From positions 8,680,001-8,744,000 of the forward strand of contig CM060732.1 of NCBI GenBank assembly GCA_030704615.1: 64,000 nt of DNA, in the 5' to 3' direction. The notes under the pieces were generated by a model that worked only from the letters and a program-made list of their open reading frames with translations, was not told the DNA's origin and made no database searches. This document shows positions 33,430-44,517 of the stretch, one piece after another. The DNA comes from Takakia lepidozioides. Taxonomy: Eukaryota > Streptophyta > Takakiopsida > Takakiales > Takakiaceae. The position numbers and the translations under genes were made by a program. Each line of letters starts with the position of its first letter. Position 1 is the first letter of the stretch.

Positions 33430-33890
33430 GCCGTCCTCTCCAAAATACACGTGTTGCCCATACCGTTGCCCACATGTCGTGAAGCCCTGGTGACAGGGTG
33501 TCGCATCATTTTTCCATAGGTGTGGACAAGTCCACACCCTTTGTACGTTTAGGATCCACGTGGCGGTGTTTGCCAGCACGTGGCCCCTGAAACTTGCTGA
33601 AGCTGTGAAAACAGCCAGTGGATGGTCTCACACTGAATGGCTTTTTTCACACCCACATGCCATGCCAGATGTCCACTCCACATAAGTGTACATCGCCTCT
33701 TCGTGTCCATATACATGTCATCCCACAAAAATACACATGTTGCACACACCATTGCCCAGATGTCGTCAAACCCTGGTGACAGGCTGTCGCATGGTTTTCC
33801 CGTAGGTGTGGACAAGTCCACACCTTTGTACGTCTAGGATCCACGTGGCGGTGTTCGCCAAAGCACATGTCGCCCGTGGAAAAAGCCATG
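33430..33890. repeat. Direct duplication of about 290 bp spacing
   Basis: Two copies (about 33445-33600 and 33725-33885) share GTGACAGG(G/C)TGTCGCAT, TAGGTGTGGACAAGTCCACA and GGATCCACGTGGCGGTGTT. They lie between the CACTA gene and the CACTA terminus and contain the inverted pair GTGGACAAGTCCAC. Confidence 0.8.
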
Positions 33891-34085
33891 AACCCCGTGA
33901 AAAAGGCTACCCGTGGATTCAGCCACCCGTGGACTTTTCCACAAGGCCACCCGAGAGCCAGGCCGTCCACGGGGTGTCCGAAAGCACTAGTCGTTTCTTA
34001 CACCCACGGCAAGTGTGGACTGGGGCAGATTCCACGGCAAAATGTGTGAAAAAAACCGTGGAAAAAGCCGGTTTCTCTTCTAGTG
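33890..34085 (+). mobile_element. CACTA element right terminus with subterminal repeats
   Basis: The sequence ends ...CCGGTTTCTCTTCTAGTG at 34085, the reverse of a CACTAGAAGAGAAACC terminus. Upstream CCGTGGA and TCCACGG words occur many times in both orientations, as in the subterminal repeats bound by TNPA-type proteins. The left CACTA end was not found, so the element is incomplete or extends through other insertions. Confidence 0.6.
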
Positions 34086-34095
34086 AATGTTATAC

Positions 34096-34130
<35 letters not shown>

Positions 34131-34141
34131 CCATCTGGGTT

Positions 34142-34420
34142 CATGTTTGTAATTGCCCACTGCGAGGGAAATCTGAAGACAATATCCATTTTCTGATACA
34201 TTATTTGGAATATTCTTGCCCGAGAGTGACCCTCTTCAGGACCATCAAGAACATTGTCTCGACACCTCTGTTCACCAACTTTCAAAATCTTGAGGCTGAG
34301 CATAAAGCCCTGGCCTTGTTGGTGTCTAACTTTTGGGCTGCCCACACACAGCAGATTGCTGCTTGTGTGAAGGGCTTCCTAGAGGATAGCTGGAAAGCCC
34401 GAACTAATTGTTTGTATTAA
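34142..34420 (+). pseudogene. LINE C-terminal zinc-finger (zf-RVT) fragment
   Basis: The translation contains NCPLRGKSEDNIHFLIHYLE then AEHKALALLVSNFWAA, resembling the zf-RVT region that follows reverse transcriptase in plant LINEs (CPLC-x-E-x-HxFxxC). The second Cys of CPLC is Arg and the last Cys is Tyr, so zinc binding is lost. A CT microsatellite (34099-34127) separates it from the CACTA end. Confidence 0.6.
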
Positions 34421-34429
34421 GGTAAGTCA

Positions 34430-35790
34430 TAGTACCGGAGTGAGCCCCTCACAAAGGTAGTTTCTGGTCCCTATTGTTCTGCTCAAACTGGCGCAGGGTC
34501 TATGGCCACAAGGCTATGGGAAACAAAGTTTTATGAGTACATGTCTCTGGGCCACCTTGGCCTCTGTGGACGTGATAAATTTCTTCTCCTCCTCTCCGTT
34601 CTTTTTTCCAACACAACAGAAAGCTTCTTTCTTTCTGTGGATGTTATGAAGTACCATTTCATTTCATAACACTTTCTTCTCTCTCTCTTTCATGTTTCTT
34701 TCATTCTCTTGTTCCATAAGCTCTTTGAGCTTTCCGCAGACGTTATAAAGTACCACTTCATCTCCTTTTCCTTTTCCTTTGCCTTTCTTCTCAGGAGGAA
34801 AAGTTATGAGCCTCTCCATGTGGAACCCTGGGACTTGCCAAAGCACCAAGAAACCCATGGTGACATCTAGCCCCTCACTCACCAGGTACGATGCCTCGAC
34901 GATAAGCCCTCAACCCTACACAAGACCATGGGTTACTTCCCCCACAGGTTTTCAACACTTTACCGGCTCAAATCGGGAGTTTATTGTACACACTCCCACT
35001 GGGCCTCCAACCGACATAATAACTCCATCTTGTTCTTGTATTTGTCCTGTCCCTCCCATGGGTTCTTTGAGCTTCCAGTGGACATTATGAAGTTCTTGCT
35101 TGCTTGCTTTTTGCTCTGGGGACTAAATTGCATTTTCTTGTTGTTTTTCTCCTCAAGGTATAACACAACAAAAGTGCACATGGAATGGTCCAAGTGTAAG
35201 TTTCACTCCAACCCTTCAATCTGCAGTATGCCCCAACCCTCAGACATTTTTGGACTAACTTCTCATGACTGGTTCCAAGAGAGTTTCTATCCTATGGAAT
35301 TATGCCATTTCCAAGCAGCTCAGAATTTAACTTGTTATCTTCTCATGAAAGCCAATCTATGCGTGACGCCAGAGAGAAGCAGAGCCTGATAGGTGAGTCA
35401 CTGAGCACATACCCAACTGTGTCCTGATGATACAATCACCTTGATACAGATGGCACAGTGACCAACTGTAGATTCAGTCAAGGATAAAATTCCTTATCGT
35501 GTAAGTGACTCAGTAAAGTGTTGGAGCTCTTTTGCTCTATAGTAACACACTCTGTCATTCTTTACTGTGCATTGTACTTACCATGATGTGCGCTAGACTA
35601 CCTTTGTGCCTGTATCCCACCCCGCACAGATGTCCACTCTTTTGCTCACAGGCTATAGTGTCCAAAGATAGACGGTCATCTAGACTGTGTCTATCAGACC
35701 CTATATACTTTGTGGGTTGAATCAGAGGCATGCTAAACCCTCCACAAGCACCAGGGATTATCACCTGACTTCCTCTGAATATTTTCTTTT
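34430..35790. other. No gene recognised
   Basis: Pyrimidine-rich DNA with three loosely repeated blocks around GTTATGAAGTACCA(T/C)TTCAT and CTTTGAGCTT. One copy of the dispersed AAACAAAGTTTTATGAGTAC repeat at about 34519. Some GT-AG-like sites exist but no exon chain could be built. Confidence 0.4.
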
Positions 35791-35799
35791 TTTTATAAT

Positions 35800-36350
35800 C
35801 TTAAGCGGCCGCCACATTGGCGGTCGCTTAATTCCTTAAAATTAAAAAAAATGACCACCATTTTTTAGTTTTTATTTTTTTGGGTTGTTTCGCTCTGTTT
35901 TTTGTTAAACTTTATCCAGCAACTAGCAATCTGGCGGTCGCTGAATTTTTAAAAATTAAAAACAAATCTCCCATTTTTTTATTCCCTTCTCGCTTTAAGT
36001 TTAAACAGCGACTGCCATATTGGCGGTTGCTTTATTTTCATTTAAAAAAAATATTAAGCGACTGCCAGATTGGCGGTCATTTAATTCTTTAATCGCCAAT
36101 ATGGTGGTCATTTTATTTTGTTTTTCCAAAAACATATTAAACGACCGCCAATCTGACGGTCTCTTTAATTTTTTTAAATAAAAATCGACCGCCAATTTTT
36201 TTCTTTCGATTCTTATTTATTTATTTTGTTGATTAAAATTTTGAAACAGCGACCACCAATTTGGCAGTCACTTTTTTCTTTTTTTTAGAAAAATATTAAG
36301 CGACCATCAAATTGGCGGTCGCTTAGATTTTTAATAAAAAACAAAATGGG
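35800..36350. repeat. Palindrome array GCGACCGCC-N-GGCGGTCGC
   Basis: About eight variants such as GCGGCCGCCACATTGGCGGTCGC-type and GCGACTGCCATATTGGCGG occur every 60-90 bp in AT-rich DNA. Same palindrome family as the 20.2-kb insertion and 37.65 kb. Probably the subterminal repeats of a non-autonomous DNA element; no terminal inverted repeat or target duplication was resolved. Confidence 0.7.
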
Positions 36351-36492
36351 GGTTGGTTGAACTAGACAGGCATCCAATTTGATTTGAAGATCTTCAATGA
36401 AATAGAGATGAAGAGGAAGTTGTCGAGACAGAAATCCAATTCATTAGGGCTGACTTTAAATCATAGAAACAAGTTTTCCTACTCATAAAACA

Positions 36493-37122
36493 TTGAATGC
36501 CACCACATTGGGTACAAAGGCTGCTACAAGAAAGCCCAAGCGTGGTCCAAGGGCTTCTGCCACAGAAAGTGACAGTACTATGATTGCTGAAAAGGTATGG
36601 AGTTTGTATACACAAAGGGCTAACTCAAATTGCTACATCAAATTGACAAAGGTGACATGTTTGAAATCTACTTGTGGCCTCCACTTGTCTGAGTTCCATT
36701 GAATGATCCAATCAACTACTCAGTTCACACTCTTAGTCTCCCTTAAGGGATGCTTGGGAGTGGGTTTGTACTATGTAGAGGCTTCTCCGTAGTATTTGGA
36801 TTCATTCTATTCATTTAATGAGTGTGTCCAGATTGATCAATGTTGTTACCATAAAGGCCAAATTGTTCCGATCTATGTTATAAATAATTTCTCTAACTCC
36901 CTCAAACTGGCAGCATCAGGCCTGCTCTGTTGTCTCTTACTTATCATACTTGTGTTCCTTTGCATGGCATCTGATTGGTCAGGTCTAAAGCAACTATATT
37001 GAAGGCAAGCTGAAGGATCTGACAGTCAATGAATTGAAGAATTTTCTTAGTACACAAATGGTCAAGATAAGTGCAAGAACGAAAGACGAACTCATTGAAC
37101 GTGTGGTTCAGCTACTAAAATA
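36493..37122 (+). CDS. SAP-domain C-terminal exons, Ku70-like
   Basis: A first exon candidate ending at 36594 (donor GTATGG) encodes a basic linker TKAATRKPKRGPRASATESD. About 400 bp later, 36988-37122 encodes YIEGKLKDLTVNELKNFLST, then MVKISARTKDELIERVVQLL and a TAA. That is a SAP motif (two helices with LKDLTVxELK...K-x-ELIERV), a DNA-binding fold. A basic linker followed by a C-terminal SAP is the end of plant Ku70, a non-homologous end-joining subunit, and I find that the closest resemblance. The splice phase between the two does not close cleanly, and no upstream Ku70 exons were found, so it may be a captured or orphaned gene end. Confidence 0.4.
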
Positions 37123-37639
37123 ACATCTCTGGGCATACTCTGCTCTAATTTCAGTTCCTGATAGGTAGCGGTCGTGTTGTGAAAAAGTATGCTCGAGTAT
37201 GGAACATGTACTCAGACAAGTGTGTATTATGAAAGCACTCTGTCACCTACCCTACTACTCAACACAACTAATATTTCCCCCTGTTGGGAAGAAATAGACA
37301 AGTTTCTTTCACAAGAAGACACCACTGCAGGCGATGTTATAGCCATCAGTCTCTGCTGATATCTCATCAGTCTCCTCCAAGGACGTTTGATCTGAAGTGG
37401 TAAACACCAGCACATGACAAAATAAAATCCTCGAGTTGTTGAGGACGAACTTTGAACAACCGAATGTCATTTTTTATTTTATTTTTTAAAAAACAAAGGA
37501 AAACACATGGGAGCGACTGCTCACAAATCAGGCCCCTTAAATGTGGTGCCTCTTTCATAGATACCGCCGTAAGGCGCTGAGAGATGAGACACTGCCCATG
37601 GGATGGGGCACTTTTTCTTTCTCAAAAATTAGGGGAAAA

Positions 37640-37760
37640 AAAACGACGTGACCGCCAATATGGCGGTCGCTTCACATTTTTAAATTAAAGAAAGATAGCC
37701 GCCAATTATGCGGTCACTTAATTGTTCATTTTTTTAAAAACAACGACCACCAATCTGGCA
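37640..37760. repeat. Short array of GCGACCGCC palindromes
   Basis: Two to three copies: GTGACCGCCAATATGGCGGT, then a degenerate AGCCGCCAATTATGCGG, then ACGACCACCAATCTGGC. Possibly the far end of the element that begins at 35.8 kb, which would then enclose the SAP exons. Confidence 0.5.
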
Positions 37761-37764
37761 TGGC

Positions 37765-38095
37765 CTCATAGATACTTGCCGAAGCTCCACAGACATCACT
37801 TCTAAAAACAGCCCACAACTCCTTCCAAACCCTTCTACTCTGTTTATGGCTTCCTAGTGGTCGTCTTTCACAAAGTGTCGAGGCGACTGCCGACCGGTCG
37901 ACCATGAAGATTGTTTAGAACCTTCCTAGGCCATTCCAAATCATCACGTATTTCCCTTCGTTGCGATGACATTGCAAAAAATGAGATATGACCAATGCAC
38001 AGGTGCAAAACATTGTGAAAATGTGTCACATCAACCGTTTGAGGCCTAGGAGGAGACATGAGATGCAGACAATGAATAATTATGGGATGCGTTAA
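37765..38095. other. Spacer without recognised features
   Basis: Ordinary-composition DNA between the palindrome array and the satellite. No coding signal. Confidence 0.4.
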
Positions 38096-38099
38096 CTTG

Positions 38100-38990
38100 C
38101 ACTAATCAACATTTCTGGCATACTGCCAACTGATGGTTGCCATCCAAATGATTTTTGTTTGCTTTCAAACTTTGCTAGCATTCTCGGCGTACCATCCGAA
38201 AGGTCCCGGACAAATATGAGATCAAACGAAACTCATTCAAAGGACGATCAAATAGTTGACCATCCAAATGATTTTTGTTTGCTTTGAAAATTTCGCCAGT
38301 ATGTTCAACATACCATTTGATATGTCTTGGAGAAATATGAGATCAATCAAAATTCATTCAAAGGGCAATCGAATAGTTGACCATCCAAATTATTTATGTT
38401 TACTTTGAAACTTTGTCAGTATATTCAACATACCATCTCACAGGTCCTGGGCAAATATGAGATCAAACGGAATTCATTCAATGGGCCAACAGACGGTTTC
38501 CCATCAAAATGATTTTTGTTTGCTTCGAAACTTTGCCAGTGTGTTCAACAAATCATAGGTCCTGGACAAATATGACATCAAAATCTAATAGGTCCTGGAC
38601 AAATATGAGATCAAACGAGATTCATTCAATGGGCCAATGGACGATTTCCCATCAAAATGATTTTTGTTTGCTTCGAAACTTTGTTTAAATGTTCAACATA
38701 CCATCTCAAAGGTCCCGGACAAATATGAGATCAATCGAAATTCATTCAATGGGCCAACGGATGGTTGTCCATCCAAATGATTTTTGTTTGCTTTGAAACT
38801 TTGCTTGTATGTGCAATATACCATCTTACAGGTCCCGGAAAATATGAGATCAATCGAAACTCATTCAAAGGCGATCAAATCGTTGTCTATCCAAATGATT
38901 TTTGTTTGCTTTCAAACTTTGCCAGTATGTTCATCATACCATCTAACAGGTCCTGGACTAATATGAGATCAATCGAACAGAAGCATAAAT
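38100..38990 (+). repeat. 120-bp satellite array, forward arm
   Basis: About seven to eight units of 117-121 bp, each with CATCCAAATGATTTTTGTTT, GAAACTTTGCCAGTATGTTC, CCATCT-ACAGGTCC and ATATGAGATCAATCGAAATT. Starts of successive CATCCAAAT words at 38141, 38261 and 38382 give the period. It runs directly into the RING-finger gene. Confidence 0.9.
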
Positions 38991-39772
38991 TGGAAATTGG
39001 AGATAGAGGAGGAGTGGGACACCACAACAAGGATAAACAGCAATATCGACGTGGCTCAGAGAGAGGAGATACCACGAGGCATTGTGCCAAAATGGATATC
39101 AGATGGCTCCCATTGTTTGATGTGCATGAATCCTTACGGTCCAGAGGGAGGTCATGTGCTTGGATCATGTGGACATATGTTCCATCCCACGTGTCTTATC
39201 CAGGCATCCTTACATATGAGCGCTTGCCCAGAATGTCGTGCACTTATCCATCGCCGTTTCTATGAGCTGGTGGGCTTAGAGGATCTTATGCCGATAGGTT
39301 ATGAGTACAATCGGCACAACCTCCTATTGGATAGGCTACCATTTACATTTCTCAATTGTGTGCATTGGGGCAAAACCTTTTTGTGGGATGCATGCAGAGA
39401 AATGCATAACATACATGCTGCAAACCGGAATACAGTAGTAGATCACCCTAATATTTCTGAGTCACATCAGACTGGGAGATAACGGTACGTGCGGGAGGCA
39501 TAATCGATTGGTGGGAGAGAGAGCAATTTTGCCGTAATTTGGGAGGGCATTGGAGTGAGGCCAGGGGGAGGTTTTTCCGACTCCCAGAGGTTCCATGGGT
39601 GCCGCAACAGAACGAATTATATGACCGACAACTGATTGGGAGACATTTGTTGTTGTTGGAAATGGAAGATGCTATATTATGTGATCGCCGAATGAATACG
39701 GCGTACGAGGATGTGAACCACACAGGTATGAACCACATACCCACAAAGTTCTCGAACCACAAAAAAAATTAA
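38966..39772 (+). CDS. RING-H2 finger protein
   Basis: The frame contains EEIPRGIVPKWISDGSHCLM and then the finger CMNPYG...CGHMFHPTCLIQASL...CPECRALI. The order C-x2-C, C-x-H, x2-H-x2-C, C-x2-C is a RING-H2 E3 ubiquitin-ligase domain. Downstream is a cysteine-poor region with FYELVGLEDLMPIGYEYNRH. A stop near 39480 and a second frame (EQFCRNLGGHWSEARGRFFR...DRRMNTAYEDVNHTG) suggest a frameshift or unseen intron and a C-terminus near 39772. No in-frame ATG precedes the finger within this exon, so an upstream exon is missing or the gene begins within the satellite. It sits between satellite arrays of opposite orientation. Confidence 0.7.
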
Positions 39773-40198
39773 TGTGGATGGGGAACGAGTCAACGACTAC
39801 ATGAACACTGGCCCATTGAATGAATTTTGATTGACCTTTTATCAGTCTGAGACCTGTGAGACGATATATTAAATATACTGCCAAAGTTTCAAAGCAAACA
39901 AAAATCACTTGGATGGGCAACCATCCGTTGGCCCATTGAACGAATTTTGTTTGATCTCATATTGCTTTGGGACTTGTTACATGGTATAATGAACATACTG
40001 GAAAACTTTCAAAGCAAACAACAATCATTTAGATGGGCAATCATCTGTTGGGCCACTGAATGAATTTCGATTGATCTCATATTAGTCCGGAACTCGTGAG
40101 ACGGTGTACTGAACATAGCAAACAAAAATCATTTGGATGGGCAACCATCCGTGGGCCCATCGAATGAATTTCGTTTGATCTCGTATTACCCTGGGACC

Positions 40199-40650
40199 TG
40201 TTGGTCTACGTTTCGTCTGCACATGATTTTTTTTTAATTCCATTCTTGAACCATATACTTAACGACTGCATATGCAATGTGCGTGCGTGCAAGTGAACAA
40301 AAATCATTTGGACCCCAAACCACATTTTCTTCTCTCATTTGCACTCCAAAGTCCATTTGTCTTCAACTTCATGCACTCTTCATAGAAAGTTCTACAATAG
40401 TGAGCGAAGATTTTTTATTTTTTATTTTATTTATTCTCTCATTTTTGTTTGGTCCAAATTTTTACAGGGATGTAGTGGTGCAAGGGTTGAATTCACAGAA
40501 CAAAATTGAGCCCAAACTAAAATCAGTACGGAGTAGAAACCCGCAATCATAGACATTCCAAGTTTAATTATTTACTTAAAATTCATTTAAATTTGATCTA
40601 ATTCAAAATTGGTTGAAGGGTGAGGGTGTCGTTGGGGAGGTTTTATTTTT
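40199..40650. repeat. 0.45-kb block, first copy (higher-order repeat)
   Basis: Begins GGACCTGTTGGTCTACGTTT and ends near TTGGTTGAAGGGTGAGGGTG. It recurs at 41221-41690 with scattered substitutions and small indels. With the satellite units between them this gives a higher-order repeat of about 1.02 kb. Confidence 0.85.
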
Positions 40651-41220
40651 ATTTTTATTTTTTTTATGGTTCTGTTGAATCTCTTCACATATGTTGCACA
40701 CACATTCAAGCACATGCGAGCTAAAGTTGAGCTTGAATCACATCCGTTCAATGGGGGCAATAGCCATTCATCCATGAGAGGATTTTTTATTCCTAATGAA
40801 CAAAATTGGATGACAGGTGAACGCGTCCTTGGCCCATTGAATGAATTTTGATTGACCTAGTATCAGTCCGGGACCTGTGAGACGGTATACTGAACATACT
40901 GCCAAAGTTTCAAAGCAAACAAAAATCATTTGGATGGGCAACCATCCGTTGACCCATTGAACAAATTCCGTTTGATCTCATATTACTCTGGGACCTGTTG
41001 GATGGTATACTGAACATACTGCCAAAGTTTCAAAGCAAACAACAATTATTTGGATGGGCAGCCAGCCGTTGGGCCATTGAATGAATTTCGATTGATCTCA
41101 TATTAGTCCGGGACCTGTGAGACAGTGCATTGAACATACTCCCAAACTTTCAAAACAAACAAAAATCATTTGGAAGGGAAACCATCCGTTGGCCCATCGA
41201 ATGAATTTCGTTTGATCTCA

Positions 41221-41690
41221 TATTACTCTGGGACCTAATGGACTGCGTTTCGCCTGCACATGATTTTTTTTTAATTCCATTCTTAAACCGTATGCTTAAC
41301 AACAACATATGCAATGTGCGTGCAAAATTTGGGAGTGAACAAAAGTCATTTGGACCCAAAACCACGTTTTCTTCCCTCATTTGCAGTGCAAAGTCCATTT
41401 GTCTTCAACTTCACACATTCTTCATAGAGAGTTCTGCAATAGTGAGCGAAGAAAACATTTTTTTATATAAAATTTTCTCATTTTTGTTTGGTCCAAATTT
41501 TTGCAAGGATGTAGTGGTGCAAGGGTTGAATTTGTAGAACAAAATTGAGCCAAAAATAAAATCATTAGGTAGCAGAAACCCGCAATCATAGACATTCCAA
41601 GTCTAATTATTTACTTAAAAATTCATTTAAATTCGATTTAATTCAAAATTGGTTGAAGGGTGAGAGCGTCGTTGGAGAGGGAAATGTTTA
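41221..41690. repeat. 0.45-kb block, second copy
   Basis: Partner of 40199-40650. It ends directly before the telomere-like tract. No coding content is recognised in either copy. Confidence 0.85.
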
Positions 41691-41718
41691 GGGGTTAGGG
41701 TTTAGGGTTTAGGGTTCA
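41687..41718 (+). repeat. Interstitial TTTAGGG telomere-type tract
   Basis: GTTTAGGGGTTAGGG followed by TTTAGGGTTTAGGGTT: about four TTTAGGG-type units, one degenerate. TTTAGGG is the Arabidopsis-type telomere repeat, which supports a plant-lineage genome. Confidence 0.85.
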
Positions 41719-41972
41719 CTTCACTTGAATTTTGTTTGCCACTTGACCACATACTGATTGATCTCGTACTTGTGCATGACCTATTATATAATATAGAAAA
41801 AATATTTGGATGGGGAAGCATCCATTCATCCTTTTTATCAATTTCGATTCATCCCATACTTATCTAGGACCTGCAAGAGGGTATGCAGAGCATGCTGGCA
41901 AAGTTTGAATAGAAACAAAAATCATTTCGATGGGAAACCATTTGTTCACCCTTTTAATCAATTTCAATTGAT

Positions 41973-42061
41973 AGGGCCCACCCCCGAGAGGGCGCAGTAG
42001 CCGCAAGGCGAAGTGGCTCTTAGTTACGCCGGTCCACGGACCGGAGTCTTTTCTCTTTCTC
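41973..42061 (+). mobile_element. Short retroposed LINE 3' end with 15-bp target duplication
   Basis: An 89-bp insert, AGGGCCCACCCCCGAGAGGG...GTCTTTTCTCTTTCTC, is bounded by perfect TCAATTTCAATTGAT copies at 41958-41972 and 42062-42076. It matches the tail of the LINE at 43076-44517. It contains the hairpin CCGGTCC-AC-GGACCGG. A 5'-truncated retroposition of that LINE family, or a SINE sharing its tail. Confidence 0.85.
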
Positions 42062-43075
42062 TCAATTTCAATTGATCTCATACTTGTTCATGGCCTGTTA
42101 AAAGGTATGTACAACATACTGGCAAAGTTTGAAAACAAACAAAAAATCATTTGGGTGGGCAACCATTCATTGGCCATTTCAATTAATTTCAATTCATCTC
42201 ATATTAGTCGACGACCTGTTGGATGATAGGTAGAACATACTGGCATTGTTTGAAAAATAAACAAAAATCATGTGGATGGGCAACCATTCGTGGGCTCTTT
42301 GAATGAATTTCGATTGATCTCATATTAGTCCAGGACATGCTGACAAACTTTGAAAGAAACAAAAATCATTTGGATGGAGAACCATTGGTTTGCCCTTTCC
42401 ACCAATTTCGATTGATCTTATATTTGTCCACGACCTGTCGGATGGTAGGTAGAACAGACAAGCAAAGTTTGAAAGAAAACAGAAATCATTTAGATGGGCA
42501 ACAATTTGTTCGCCCTTCAACCAATTTCAATTGATCTTATATTTGTCCAAGACCCATCGGATGGTAGGTAGAACATACTGGCAAAGTTTGAAAGCAAACA
42601 AAAATCATTTAGATGGACAACAATTCGTTCGCCCTTTCAACCAAGTTCGATTGATCTCATATTTGTCCAAGACCTGTCGGATGGTAGTTAGAACTGAAAA
42701 GAAACAAAAATCATTTGGATGGGCAACAACTTGTTGGCCCTTTCAACCAATTTCGATTGATTTCATATTTGTTCAGGACCTGTCGGATGGTATGTACAAC
42801 ATACTGGGAAAGTTTGAAAACAAACAAAAAATATTTGGATGGGCAATGATTCGTTGGCCCTTTGAATCAATTTCGATTGATTTCATATTAGTCGAGAACC
42901 TCTTGGATGGTACGTAGAACATATTGGCAAAGTTTGAAAACAAACAAAAATCATTTGGATGGGCAACCATTCGTTGGCCCTTTCAATCTCATATTAGTCC
43001 ACGACCTGTCGGATGGAGTGTAGAATATCCGGGCAAAGTTTGAAAGGAAGCACAAATCATTTGTATAACCATTTG

Positions 43076-44517
43076 CCCTCATTCTCCCCCCCATACTACA
43101 TTTTCACAAACAACCTTACCTCACTATTTCTCCTTTGCAACCACCTTTCAAGCCCCTCCTGCCACCTTCATCACCCAGATCGGAACCTCATTGCAGCTAT
43201 CATCCACCGGGCAGGTCCATTAATCACCCCATACACTTCCTCAAAGTGCGCTCCCACACTGGCATCACCGGTAACGAAAACGCAGACCTCCTCGCCCAGG
43301 CAGGGGCCACCCAACCCCCACTAGCTCCCACGGCCAACCCCATTCATATCGTCCACACTCACCCATTTTGGCTAATTCACCCAGTACTAGGACCCCCTAC
43401 TAGCAAGCCCATACGTAACCTAAAATCCACTCTCACACGTGAAACCCACAAACAAGCCTCAGCCTCTACCAGCCATACCAAAGTCCATATCCAAAAATGG
43501 ACACAATCCACAGTTCTTCACCACAAATTATCAAACTACTTTTGGCACACAAAGACTGTCACCAACGCGCAACTCCAACAAACACTCAAATTTTGATACG
43601 CCCGATACATGGGACACCAACGCAAACACAACTTCTGCCCACGCCAATTCCGGCATCCCCCAACTGCCCATTATGCTCACATACACCTACAGTACATGAC
43701 AGCTGGCCCCACCTCCTCAGTCAATGTACTCACCCCATTATACATGGTCTCCGTGTTACTCGCCATAATCACGCAGTGTGGCACATCCATAAACTTCTCA
43801 TGTCCAGATCAAAAACCAGATGGTTCTCACTCATCAATGCTGGTACCTATCAAGGCAGACCCCCTGACCACACAGTCCCTCACTGGCTACTCCCGTGTAG
43901 TTGTCTTCAGTCACCCTGTACCTGTCTCTCTCGCCTCTGCCCGGATATCCTACTTGTCCACGGCTTACCCATCAATGCCCCCCTACCCATTTCCCCCTCC
44001 CGGAGCTAACCATTCATTTCGTTGAATTCACATATTGTCAGACCGATACCCAGCCCCCTCCACCTTAGAAAAACGACAAAAATATGCCCCCCTCATCCTC
44101 GCCATCCGCCAGCGTGGGTGGCGCACCGCCCCCCTATCAGTTATCACAACCGGTACTAGAGGTGGGATTCATACCGCCAGCATAAACACGATACACGACA
44201 ATCTTGAAATCCCTATCCCCCCGATCCACAAATGCTTTAAAGCCATCCACCTCACTGCGCTCCCCTCCCTCACTGCCATCATCACCAATAAGTGACAACT
44301 CGAGTCCAACCCCTCTTCGGCGCCCCAGGGTACCCGGGGTACCCCCGGGTACCATAGGTACCCGCGGTACCACTACCCTATGTACTACCTCCTCCTGGTT
44401 ACCCGGTGTCCCCTGGACACCTGTTCTCTTTATAGGGCCCACCCCCGAAAGGGGGCAGTAGCCGTAAGATGAAGTGGCTCTTAGTTATGCCGGCCTTGGC
44501 CGGAGTCTTCTCTCTGC
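43076..44517 (+). mobile_element. 5'-truncated LINE with RNase H and zinc-finger region
   Basis: Inserted in a satellite unit and flanked by AACCATTTG at 43067-43075 and 44518-44526. Frames contain KVRSHTGITGNENADLLAQA (RNase H end with catalytic-region His/Asp), then CPLCSHTPTVHDSWPHLLSQ and VTRHNHAVWHIHKLL (Cys2-His-Cys-type LINE zinc finger followed by RHN). A further domain reads APLILAIRQRGWRTAPLSVI. At least two frameshifts (near 43600 and 44030). It ends in GGTACC-rich repeats and the tail hairpin CCGGCC-TT-GGCCGG. Dead, but the 3' end is complete. Confidence 0.85.

Noticed and set aside
34099-34127. CT microsatellite as a regulatory GAGA element
   Set aside because: It lies at the junction of two dead transposons with no gene to regulate; simple repeat is sufficient.
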